Origin: Chloroflexota bacterium
Lineage (GTDB): Bacteria > Chloroflexota > Dehalococcoidia > UBA3495
DNA length: 6,079 bases
Direction of reading: 5' to 3'
Assembly (NCBI GenBank): GCA_022571575.1
Contig: JACZXN010000120.1
Coordinates: forward strand, 1 to 6,079
Shown here: positions 1 through 5,242 of the stretch, piece by piece
Position numbering within the stretch: position 1 is the stretch's first letter
How the letters are laid out: each line of letters starts with the position of its first letter
The notes under the pieces: generated by a model
The model's database searches: none
Seen by the model: only the letters and a program-made list of their open reading frames with translations
What the model was told of the DNA's origin: nothing
Made by a program: the position numbers and the translations under genes

Positions 1-836
1 TGGACACCTGGGACGGGGCCGGCGGGGAGGTGGAGGTCTTCGGCGGCATCGAGAAATGGGTCATACCCTGCAACTGGAAGTTCCCCGCCGAGAACTTCAT
101 CGGCGACCGCTACCATAATATCAGCCACCGCTCGGTGGACATGGTGGGTGTGGGCCCCAGCGGCAGCGGGCGGCGCGACAACCAGGAACGGGAGGGGGCC
201 ACCGCCCTGGACATCTCCTTCCCGGAACGGGGCCACGGGACCCTCGCCTTCCTGCGGCCCGACGACCGGGTGATACCCGGCTACCAACACTCCAAGATCG
301 TCTCGGAGTATTTCGCCCACTGCGAGGCCGAGCGCCGCAAGAACTACGGACAGTGGTCCCGCCTGGTCCCCGGACCCGGCACCGTGTTCCCCAACATGTC
401 ATACCTGCCGCGCCAGCCCCGCACCATCTCCGCCTGGCACCCCCGCGGCCCCAACAGCCACGAGGCCTGGCGCTGGTACCTGATCGACAAGAAAGCCCCA
501 GCCGAGGTCAAAGACTTCCTGCGCCATTACTACATCAGCTATTCGGGTCCCGCCGGCCTGACCGAGCAGGACGACATGGAGAACTGGAACTACGCCCACA
601 ACGCCAGCCGGGGGGTCATTGCCCGGCGACACCCCTACAACTATCAGATGGGCATGGGATTCGACGCCCCACCGGTGGACACCGGCGGTCTGGATATGCC
701 CGGCCAGATCCGGAACGTGACGGCGGCCAAGGCGGCCGAACAGAACCAGCGGGGCTTCTACCAGCGATGGGCCGAATTTATGAACGCCCCGGACTGGGAC
801 ACCCTGGCCACCTGGCGCAACGGCAAGGCAGGCTGA
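1..836 (+). CDS. Rieske ring-hydroxylating oxygenase, alpha subunit, catalytic domain (5' partial)
   Basis: The reading frame is open from base 3 to the TGA at 834-836, so the true start and the N-terminal Rieske [2Fe-2S] domain (about 150 residues in this family) lie left of the window. What remains is the mononuclear-iron catalytic domain. It begins with the family block CNWKFPAENFIGDRYH, in which the Asp of GD is the usual bridge to the Rieske centre. Likely iron ligands are His (114-116), His (126-128) and one Asp of the DD pair at 570-575, within GPAGLTEQDDMENW. The C-terminal RGFYQRWAEFM also fits large subunits. The two His are separated by three residues (HNISH), against four in naphthalene dioxygenase. 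The enzyme would insert O2 into an aromatic substrate using electrons from a ferredoxin; the substrate cannot be read from the sequence. A beta-subunit gene follows after 250 bases. Confidence 0.93.
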   Translation, partial: DTWDGAGGEVEVFGGIEKWVIPCNWKFPAENFIGDRYHNISHRSVDMVGVGPSGSGRRDNQEREGATALDISFPERGHGTLAFLRPDDRVIPGYQHSKIVSEYFAHCEAERRKNYGQWSRLVPGPGTVFPNMSYLPRQPRTISAWHPRGPNSHEAWRWYLIDKKAPAEVKDFLRHYYISYSGPAGLTEQDDMENWNYAHNASRGVIARRHPYNYQMGMGFDAPPVDTGGLDMPGQIRNVTAAKAAEQNQRGFYQRWAEFMNAPDWDTLATWRNGKAG

Positions 837-857
837 GCGTCGAATGACTTAGGCGGC

Positions 858-1021
858 TCCTTCGGCGGGCTCAGGATGAGCGTATGGGCGGATCGATTGT
901 CATCGGAGTGGACAGCATCGGCGTTGTAGGAGCGGGTTTGAAACCCGCCCCTACCCGGAGCAACCAATCCCCGATTTTCAAACCAATTAACTGGAAGACC
1001 GTTCATGGTGAGCTTGTCGAA
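858..1021. repeat. Composite repeat: diverged inverted 22-bp motifs flanking a palindrome
   Basis: The left motif at 861-882 reads TTCGGCGGGCTCAGGATGAG plus CG. The right motif at 1000-1021, read on the minus strand, is TTCGACAAGCTCACCATGAA plus CG. They agree at 16 of 22 positions by hand alignment and face each other around the palindrome at 926-954. The whole sits in the gap between the oxygenase alpha and beta genes, which in this family are usually nearly adjacent. The arrangement suggests a degraded non-autonomous repeat or stacked repeat insertions. No ORF resembling a transposase is inside it, and I see no gene in 837-1086. Confidence 0.5.
926..954. repeat. 29-bp near-perfect palindrome, GTAGGAGCGGGTTT arm
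   Basis: Arms 926-939 and 941-954 pair over 14 bp with one mismatch (A931 against C949) around a single central G. The outer tips read GTAGG and CCTAC. No T-run follows the hairpin (CCGGAGCAACC comes next), so it does not look like a standard intrinsic terminator. A hairpin here could still attenuate or stabilise an alpha-beta transcript. It shares its tips and general design with the hairpin at 3899-3929. Confidence 0.75.
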
Positions 1022-1086
1022 CCAAGGTCCCGCAAATTCAAATAGCATCGCATGAAAAACCCAGGCCATCACGGAGGCCCAGCATC

Positions 1087-1632
1087 ATGACAACCGTCGA
1101 GTCGAACATCGCCCAACTCTTGCTCAAGAACGAGATCGAGGAGTTTCTCTTTCAGGAAGCCGAGTTGCTGGACGAGCGGAACTTCGAAGAGTGGCTGGAC
1201 CTGCTCACCGACGACATCCGCTACTGGATGCCCATGCGCCGCAACGTTAAGTTCGGCGAACTGGACCGGGAGTTCACCCGCGAAGGCCAGGACATCAACT
1301 GGTTCGATGAGGGCAAGGAGACCCTGGACCGCCGGGTGAGGCAGATACTCACCGGCGTCCACTGGGCGGAGGAGCCCCTCTCCCGAATCTGCCACTTCGT
1401 AACCAATGTGCAGATCCTAAACGCGGCTCCGTCGGCCTCCGACCCCACCGAAGTTTCGGTGAAGTGCCGGTTCCTGGTCTACCGCAACCGGGTGGAGACC
1501 GAGACCGACTTCCTGATCGGCAAGCGTGAAGACACCCTCAGAAAGGTGAACGGGGCCTGGAAGATCGCCGAGCGCAAGATAATCCTGGACCAGAACGTTC
1601 TGCTGGCCAAGAACCTGACCTTCTTCTTCTAG
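1087..1632 (+). CDS. Aromatic ring-hydroxylating dioxygenase, beta (small) subunit
   Basis: This 181-residue protein has the usual size of the small subunit (about 160-195), with an NTF2/SnoaL-like cone fold that supports the alpha trimer and usually has no catalytic residues. Family blocks are clear: EEFLFQEAELLDERNFEEWLD (residues 18-38) then LTDDIRYWMPMR (40-51), the EEPLSRICHFVTNVQI segment (95-110), and the C-terminal GAWKIAERKIILDQNVLLAK followed by NLTFFF. The start is set by GGAGG at 1073-1077, nine bases before the ATG. It belongs with the alpha subunit upstream, but the 250-base gap with repeats means translational coupling is unlikely; cotranscription is possible. The gene ends 25 bases before a strong terminator. 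Confidence 0.93.
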   Translation: MTTVESNIAQLLLKNEIEEFLFQEAELLDERNFEEWLDLLTDDIRYWMPMRRNVKFGELDREFTREGQDINWFDEGKETLDRRVRQILTGVHWAEEPLSRICHFVTNVQILNAAPSASDPTEVSVKCRFLVYRNRVETETDFLIGKREDTLRKVNGAWKIAERKIILDQNVLLAKNLTFFF

Positions 1633-1657
1633 AAGCCTCCGCCGAGGGGTTCAATAA

Positions 1658-1687
1658 AAAGGCCCGGCCCTGATGGGCCGGGCCTTT
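1658..1687. terminator. Bidirectional intrinsic terminator between converging genes
   Basis: A perfect 13-bp stem (AAAGGCCCGGCCC at 1658-1670, its complement at 1675-1687) closes a TGAT tetraloop. On the plus strand the stem ends in TTT and is followed by CTT; on the minus strand it ends in TTTTT-ATT because the plus strand reads AATAAAAA before the stem. It therefore suits both the beta-subunit gene (stop at 1630-1632) and the lipoprotein gene on the other strand (stop at 1722-1724). Confidence 0.9.
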
Positions 1688-1721
1688 CTTGGTTAACCGT
1701 TTTGCCGGTTTCTTGAACCGG

Positions 1722-3287
1722 TCAGTCCAGATACCGCCCGAAGGCCTTCATGCCGTTGTTGTAGGCGAAATCCTTCTGTAGCTCCTCGGGGAGGAGCCCG
1801 ATGAAACGCCGGGCGAAATCGATGATTACGTCATTACCGGCATCTTGGAAATGCCAACCACTCAGGAAGTCGGTTCCGAACAACAACCGGTCCGGATGGT
1901 CGATCACCTCTTTGCTGTACTCGGCATAGACGTGCTCGGCCAACCGCTGCCGGCCGTATCCGTCAACCAGCGCCGTCAGCGCCTCGCCGTTCTCCGAGTC
2001 CATCCCTATGGAGCTTCCATCTTCCAGTTCCGGAGCGTGCATCAGGGGCCCCGCGTCGATGGAGTAGAACATATTGTCGCCCTCGTAGGTGTCCAACAAC
2101 TCGAGGATGACGGCCCGCTCATCCGGTCCGCTACCGTGAAAATCCTTTAGCCCGTGAAAGAGAAAGGTGATCTCCGGATACCCTCTCATCACCTCGGCCC
2201 AGTCCGCCGCCGTCTGGTTATCGCTGGTATGGGCCATGACCACGCCGCCGGACTCAGCCACCAACGGGTAGATGTCGTCGAGCTGGGAGTCCAGAGGACC
2301 GATCTCCCGCAGTTTATCGATGTAGAAGGCGATCTCGCCAAAGCCGTCGAAGGGGCCGTTGGGTGGGAACCACGGCTCCAGCAGGTCTCTGGTATACGTC
2401 CCTTGGGCGAAGCCCAGGAATCCGAAATTAAACCCAACATCGAATGGCGGGGGCATCATCAAAGTCACCAACCGGTGGTCCAGTTCGTCGATGCTCTTAT
2501 TCAATAAGTCGATCTCCGATTGCCGGCCGAACACGGGCGGCATCCAGAACGCGACACCGCCCTCGATGTTGTGCCGGTCCATGACGCGGAGCACGTCCGA
2601 TGTGGTGTAGGTGCCCTCGAAGAAGGACACGGTGACGCCGGTCATGTGCATGTGGCTGTCGAACAGGGGGCCGTCATACCAGGGAACGCCCTCGGGCCGC
2701 ACCAATGCGGTTTGAGTCCGGCTGGCCGGCGCTTCGGTGGGCGCTGGAGTGGCGGTCGGTTGGGTGGGCGCTGGAGTGGCCGTCGGTTGGGGGACCGCGG
2801 CCGGCTCTACAGAGCCGGTGAGGCCGGTGAGGCCGCCGAGCAGGGAATTTAGCTGGTCCTCACTGAAGCATGGGAGTATCAGTTCCATCTCAGCATCAGT
2901 GGGCTGGCGCTCTGCAATCCCCATCAGTCCGGTAAAACCCAACGAATTGGTCAGGCAGCCCATCAGTTCGGGAGAGCCCATCACTTCCCGCATCAATTCG
3001 GCCATATCGATGTTCCCCAGGCTGCCGAGGTTCAGACCGGCCGGCGCCTTGGGCGCCGAGGAGGCCGGTTCCGGCGTCGCCGTGGCCTCTGGCGCGGCCG
3101 AGGGTCCCGCCGTGGGTTCCGCCGTGGGTTCCGCCGCGAGTACCTCGGTCGAAGCCGGGACCGGGGTGGCGGTTGGGTCCGGTGAACCAACCTTGGCCAC
3201 CGATATGGAATCTCCTCCGGTGGAGCAGGCCACCAGCAATAGTGTTATCATCGCCGATAGGCAAGAGAGGATATTCCGTGTGCTCAT
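1722..3287 (-). CDS. Lipid-anchored amidohydrolase_2 family metal-dependent hydrolase
   Basis: This 521-residue protein is built in five parts. A lipoprotein signal (residues 1-20, hydrophobic MITLLLVA) ends at a lipobox, LVAC, with Cys21. A Pro/Ala/Thr/Glu linker covers about 36-82. A small module at about 86-157 carries Cys111 and Cys140. A second linker (160-190) contains a tandem QPTATPAPT. The catalytic TIM-barrel domain covers about 198-521. Expected metal or catalytic residues are all visible: His212 and His214 in DSHMHM, Glu318 in GEIAF, His353 in VMAHTSDN, His378 in FLFHGL and Asp473 in FGTDF. An active hydrolase or lyase outside the cytoplasmic membrane is inferred; the substrate is unknown. 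The start is fixed by an in-frame TAG three codons upstream. GGAGG touches the ATG with no spacer, too close for a normal ribosome site, which hints at leaderless translation. Confidence 0.88.
   Translation of the reverse strand: MSTRNILSCLSAMITLLLVACSTGGDSISVAKVGSPDPTATPVPASTEVLAAEPTAEPTAGPSAAPEATATPEPASSAPKAPAGLNLGSLGNIDMAELMREVMGSPELMGCLTNSLGFTGLMGIAERQPTDAEMELILPCFSEDQLNSLLGGLTGLTGSVEPAAVPQPTATPAPTQPTATPAPTEAPASRTQTALVRPEGVPWYDGPLFDSHMHMTGVTVSFFEGTYTTSDVLRVMDRHNIEGGVAFWMPPVFGRQSEIDLLNKSIDELDHRLVTLMMPPPFDVGFNFGFLGFAQGTYTRDLLEPWFPPNGPFDGFGEIAFYIDKLREIGPLDSQLDDIYPLVAESGGVVMAHTSDNQTAADWAEVMRGYPEITFLFHGLKDFHGSGPDERAVILELLDTYEGDNMFYSIDAGPLMHAPELEDGSSIGMDSENGEALTALVDGYGRQRLAEHVYAEYSKEVIDHPDRLLFGTDFLSGWHFQDAGNDVIIDFARRFIGLLPEELQKDFAYNNGMKAFGRYLD
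2737..2790 (-). repeat. 27-bp tandem duplication in a lipoprotein linker
   Basis: Units 2737-2763 and 2764-2790 agree at 26 of 27 bases (difference at 2754/2781). Each encodes nine residues, QPTATPAPT, so the repeat is in frame and lengthens the flexible linker ahead of the catalytic domain. Copy number may vary between strains. Confidence 0.9.
3109..3132 (-). repeat. 12-bp tandem repeat in the first linker
   Basis: Two identical 12-base units (GCCGTGGGTTCC on the plus strand) at 3109-3120 and 3121-3132 encode two EPTA units on the minus strand. They lie in the N-terminal linker of the lipoprotein. Confidence 0.85.
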
Positions 3288-3293
3288 CCTCCG

Positions 3294-3299
3294 ATTCTA
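3294..3299 (-). promoter_or_regulatory. Candidate -10 element for leaderless lipoprotein mRNA
   Basis: Read on the minus strand, the bases are TAGAAT (five of six matches to TATAAT). Counting the hexamer as -12 to -7 puts +1 at 3287, exactly the A of the lipoprotein ATG. This would explain why the GGAGG is unusably close to the start. No convincing -35 is seen (GGATTA at a 17-base spacer), so this rests on geometry alone. Confidence 0.4.
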
Positions 3300-3314
3300 G
3301 GTTCGATCTTTCCC

Positions 3315-3320
3315 TATAAT
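3315..3320 (+). promoter_or_regulatory. Candidate -10 element (TATAAT) for the small-gene pair
   Basis: A perfect TATAAT lies 68 bases before the ATG at 3389 in the divergent intergenic region, giving a predicted start near 3327-3329. A good -35 is not apparent 16-18 bases upstream. It lies 15 bases from the proposed minus-strand -10, so polymerase binding at the two sites could be mutually exclusive. Confidence 0.45.
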
Positions 3321-3328
3321 CCAGCCGC

Positions 3329-3388
3329 ATGAAGAGTCGGTCAATCTCAGTTGGTTCGTTCCCCATCGATGGAGCAGGAGGTCTTTAG
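3329..3388 (+). other. Possible 19-codon leaderless leader ORF
   Basis: An ATG at 3329 falls about where transcription from the TATAAT at 3315-3320 would begin. It opens 19 codons (starting MKSRSISVG, ending GAGGL) and stops at TAG 3386-3388, directly abutting the next ATG at 3389. It reads through the AGGAGG of that gene, so translating it could block or feed initiation downstream. There is no ribosome site before it and no clear family, so it may be chance. Confidence 0.2.
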
Positions 3389-3589
3389 ATGGCTGAGGTA
3401 GTCAACCTGATGCTCTTGGAACCCGGCGTCAAGGTCGCCACCACCGCCGGAGCCACGGTCGAGGTGGTGGATAACCCCAAAGACGGCATCTGGATTTTCG
3501 CCAAGTACCTGAATTGTCCCGATGACCCTACTCTGGAGGGGACCGAAGACATGTTCTTCGCCCAGGACCTGGTGGAAGTGCTGGCCTGA
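3389..3589 (+). CDS. Small uncharacterised protein, possible beta-barrel (66 aa)
   Basis: I do not recognise this family. A strong ribosome site (AGGAGG at 3376-3381, seven bases before the ATG) and the one-base overlap with the next gene argue that it is real. The 66-residue product alternates hydrophobic and polar residues with turn-like Gly/Asp: LEPGVKVATTAGATVEVVDN, then DGIWIFAKYL and FFAQDLVEVL. That pattern fits a small all-beta fold of SH3/KOW type, but this is a guess from pattern alone. There is no signal peptide or membrane segment, so a cytoplasmic protein is expected. It is acidic, with a single Cys43. It is probably transcribed from the TATAAT at 3315-3320, divergently from the lipoprotein, together with the 71-codon gene. 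Confidence 0.75.
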   Translation: MAEVVNLMLLEPGVKVATTAGATVEVVDNPKDGIWIFAKYLNCPDDPTLEGTEDMFFAQDLVEVLA

Positions 3590-3804
3590 TGGCAAGCTCC
3601 GTGTCCGTCCAGCCCAACCAGCGGGAACTGAGAGAAGCCTTCCAAGCCGGTTTCAACTCCATCGACGACGGCGACGGCTTCTATCTCGGATTTCACTCCC
3701 ATCTGGAATCCCGCGGCTTCGGAAAACGGGATGATATCCCCTGCACCTGCTCCGACGACGGCGCCCACGGCCACCAGCCGGAGTGCCGGTGGGTCAAAGC
3801 CTGA
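3589..3804 (+). CDS. Small uncharacterised Cys/His-rich protein (71 aa)
   Basis: I do not recognise this family. Its ATG shares one base with the stop of the upstream gene (TGATG at 3587-3591), a typical translational-coupling arrangement, and it has no good ribosome site of its own. The N-terminal part (PNQRELREAFQAGFNSI) looks helical, and GFHSHLESRGF follows. The C-terminal part carries Cys52, Cys54, His60, His62 and Cys66 in the pattern C-x-C-x5-H-x-H-x3-C, which could bind zinc or another metal; His36 and His38 form another HxH. There is no signal or membrane segment. A function together with the 66-residue neighbour is inferred from the overlap only. The gene is followed after about 95 bases by a hairpin with a T-rich tail. 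Confidence 0.75.
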   Translation: MASSVSVQPNQRELREAFQAGFNSIDDGDGFYLGFHSHLESRGFGKRDDIPCTCSDDGAHGHQPECRWVKA

Positions 3805-3828
3805 GCCTTATGTAGAGAAGAAAACTTG

Positions 3829-3873
3829 AGTAATCACTGAGCCCACTCGAAAGAACACGCCAGGGTGATTACT
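3829..3873. repeat. 9-bp perfect inverted repeat after the small-gene pair
   Basis: AGTAATCAC at 3829-3837 is matched by GTGATTACT at 3865-3873 with a 27-base spacer. It lies in the 3805-4068 non-coding stretch. It could be an operator-like dyad, an RNA stem, or a remnant of a repeat element; the AT-rich arms contrast with their surroundings. Confidence 0.5.
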
Positions 3874-3898
3874 TTCAGGGAAATGACGTCAAACCCAC

Positions 3899-3932
3899 GT
3901 AGGGGCAGGTTTCTGACCTGCCCTTTTACTTT
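3899..3932 (+). terminator. Hairpin with T-rich tail, likely terminator of the small-gene pair
   Basis: GGGCAGGT at 3903-3910 pairs perfectly with ACCTGCCC at 3916-3923 around a TTCTG loop. The stem extends by a G-T and an A-T pair, and TTTTACTTT follows, which fits intrinsic termination on the plus strand. The left tip GTAGGGGC (3899-3906) is shared in design with the palindrome at 926-954, so this may be a repeat element acting as a terminator. Confidence 0.6.
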
Positions 3933-3968
3933 GCGGCCGTGGTTGTCAAAACGAACAGGCCGCCAAGG

Positions 3969-4040
3969 AGGGGCACGTCGGCCCACGACGGTTTTGGCCG
4001 GTATGAGCCCGGTTTCCGAGCGGCAATCCCGTGCCCCTAC
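3969..4040. repeat. 9-bp inverted repeat with GCCCCTAC tip near the end of the amidohydrolase gene
   Basis: AGGGGCACG at 3969-3977 is complementary to CGTGCCCCT at 4030-4038, which is followed by AC, giving a GTGCCCCTAC tip. The 52-base interior holds a smaller CGGCC/GGCCG stem (3979-3983 with 3996-4000). It sits just downstream of the minus-strand amidohydrolase stop (4069-4071) and may end that transcript, although no T-run follows on that strand. Confidence 0.5.
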
Positions 4041-4068
4041 GCCGGAGCGGCGGTGCGGGCCCCGCCGT

Positions 4069-5079
4069 TCATCCCCCAAAAAGGTCCAGCGCGTTCTGGC
4101 GGCAGATGCGGTCCTGGTCCGCCTGGTCCAGGCCGATGCTGCCCACCGCGTCCATCAGGCCGCCGCTCATGGCCGCCCAGACCCAGTCCGACCCCAAGAG
4201 CACGTGTTCCGGCCCGGCCAGGTCCAACAGCAGCCGCAGCGAACGGGGGTTAACCGTGACCGTGTCGTAGTAGAGCATGGACATGTACGCTTCGGGACCG
4301 CCCCGCTCCAGCTCCGTCACCTTCTCCATGCCCCTGCGGTAGGCCACGTCCAGCCGGCCGATCTGGTACGGCAGGAACCCCCCGCCGTGACACAGCATCA
4401 GCTTCAAGTTTGGGTGACGGTCCAAAAGCCCGGAGTGGATCAACTTGGCGGCCAAGATGGTGGTGTCCAGGGTCCGGCCCAGGCTGAAGGCCAGATAGCT
4501 GGGCCCCACCTGGGGCCATTTGCTGTGGGACGCCCCGTGGAGCATCACCGGCACGTCCAGCTCCTCCGCCGCGGCCCAAAGGGGCTCCAGGCTGGGGTCG
4601 GCCACGTCGATGTCGGCCGGGTCGCTGGGCAGCATGGTCCCCAACATCCCCAAGGTCTTCACCGCGTACTCCAACTCCCGGGCCGCACGCTCGCCGTCCC
4701 GCATGGGCACCGCCGCGATGGTCCGGAAGGCCCCGCCGCTGTCTTGGACCGTTCGCACCATGTGCTCGTTCAACAACCGCACCCAGTCGGCCTCTTTCTC
4801 CGGAGGCAGGGTGTAGCCCTGGATATCCAGCCAAGCGGCCAGATATTGGGACCCCACTCCCTGTTCCCGCATCCAGTCCGACCGGGTCTCGGTCTCGGCC
4901 AGGCTGCCGCCCGCCGCCCGGAGGGTTGGCAGACCGGGAAAGGTCAGTACATGACCGGCGTCGGTCTCTTCGACCTCCACTCCAAAGGTCTTGGCCGACT
5001 TCTGAACCTCTTTCAGGAAGCTCACCGGCGCGATGTGGGCGTGGACATCGATGAATCCCTGGGGCGTCTCCTGGGCCAT
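4069..5079 (-). CDS. ACMSD-like amidohydrolase_2 family decarboxylase/hydrolase
   Basis: This 336-residue protein is close in length to ACMSD (2-amino-3-carboxymuconate-6-semialdehyde decarboxylase, about 334). It is a TIM-barrel metal enzyme with His13 and His15 in FIDVHAHIAP, His181 in VMLHGASH, His231 in LCHGGGFLPYQIGRLD and Asp298 in LLGSDW. These positions track the zinc ligands and catalytic His of ACMSD closely. Family members decarboxylate (non-oxidatively) or hydrolyse aromatic acids and ring-cleavage products, which suits an oxygenase neighbourhood; the exact substrate is not readable. The protein has no signal peptide and should be cytoplasmic. On the minus strand a GGAGGAG lies just before the ATG, supporting this start. 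It is transcribed divergently from the ThDP enzyme gene, across 163 bases. A second, membrane-anchored amidohydrolase_2 gene lies 0.8 kb away on the same strand. Confidence 0.9.
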   Translation of the reverse strand: MAQETPQGFIDVHAHIAPVSFLKEVQKSAKTFGVEVEETDAGHVLTFPGLPTLRAAGGSLAETETRSDWMREQGVGSQYLAAWLDIQGYTLPPEKEADWVRLLNEHMVRTVQDSGGAFRTIAAVPMRDGERAARELEYAVKTLGMLGTMLPSDPADIDVADPSLEPLWAAAEELDVPVMLHGASHSKWPQVGPSYLAFSLGRTLDTTILAAKLIHSGLLDRHPNLKLMLCHGGGFLPYQIGRLDVAYRRGMEKVTELERGGPEAYMSMLYYDTVTVNPRSLRLLLDLAGPEHVLLGSDWVWAAMSGGLMDAVGSIGLDQADQDRICRQNALDLFGG

Positions 5080-5092
5080 GGCTCCTCCATCT

Positions 5093-5117
5093 GGGCTGTT
5101 TTGGGCCGGGCTGTTTT
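5093..5117. repeat. 10-bp direct repeat in the divergent promoter region
   Basis: GGGCTGTTTT occurs at 5093-5102 and again at 5108-5117, a 15-base period. It lies just upstream of the amidohydrolase ribosome site and within the region shared with the ThDP gene promoter. Tandem sites of this sort can be regulator-binding boxes; this is weak evidence. Confidence 0.35.
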
Positions 5118-5183
5118 TAGGACGGTCTCGCGCGGCTGAGGATATATTCGGGGAAGACCGGCGTCAAGGCTCCCCAGAATCTG

Positions 5184-5189
5184 TATAAT
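5184..5189 (+). promoter_or_regulatory. Candidate -10 element (TATAAT) for the ThDP enzyme gene
   Basis: A perfect TATAAT is preceded by TG and lies 53 bases before the ATG at 5243, which would leave a leader of about 47 bases containing a GGGAGG ribosome site at 5229-5234. The region around 5161-5168 (GCGTCAAG) is only a poor -35. Confidence 0.45.
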
Positions 5190-5242
5190 GGCGGAAAATT
5201 CCCCGGGCGACCGGGTTAGCCCACCATTGGGAGGATTCTCCG

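Noticed and set aside
353..847. 164-codon plus-strand ORF inside the oxygenase alpha gene
   Set aside because: Frame-shifted shadow with Arg/Pro/His-rich sequence; the overlapping alpha-subunit frame has strong family motifs.
926..954. The palindrome as part of a CRISPR array
   Set aside because: The three similar palindromes differ in stem and spacing and are kilobases apart; there is no regular repeat-spacer pattern and no cas gene.
858..1021. Complete insertion sequence between the oxygenase genes
   Set aside because: Only about 165 bases with no transposase coding capacity and no visible target-site duplication; called a repeat instead.
758..1072. 104-codon minus-strand ORF across the alpha-beta gap
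   Set aside because: It runs over the end of the alpha gene and the repeat region, has no ribosome site or family resemblance, and its middle is simply the palindrome translated.
2737..3300. 187-codon plus-strand ORF opposite the lipoprotein linkers
   Set aside because: Its Gly/Val/Ala-rich sequence is the complement of the Pro/Thr/Ala linkers; no ribosome site and no domain.
3865..5139. 424-codon plus-strand ORF opposite the ACMSD-like gene
   Set aside because: It is the antisense of a clear enzyme gene in high-GC DNA; the product is rich in Gln/His/Pro/Arg with no family motif, and the minus-strand frame carries all catalytic residues.
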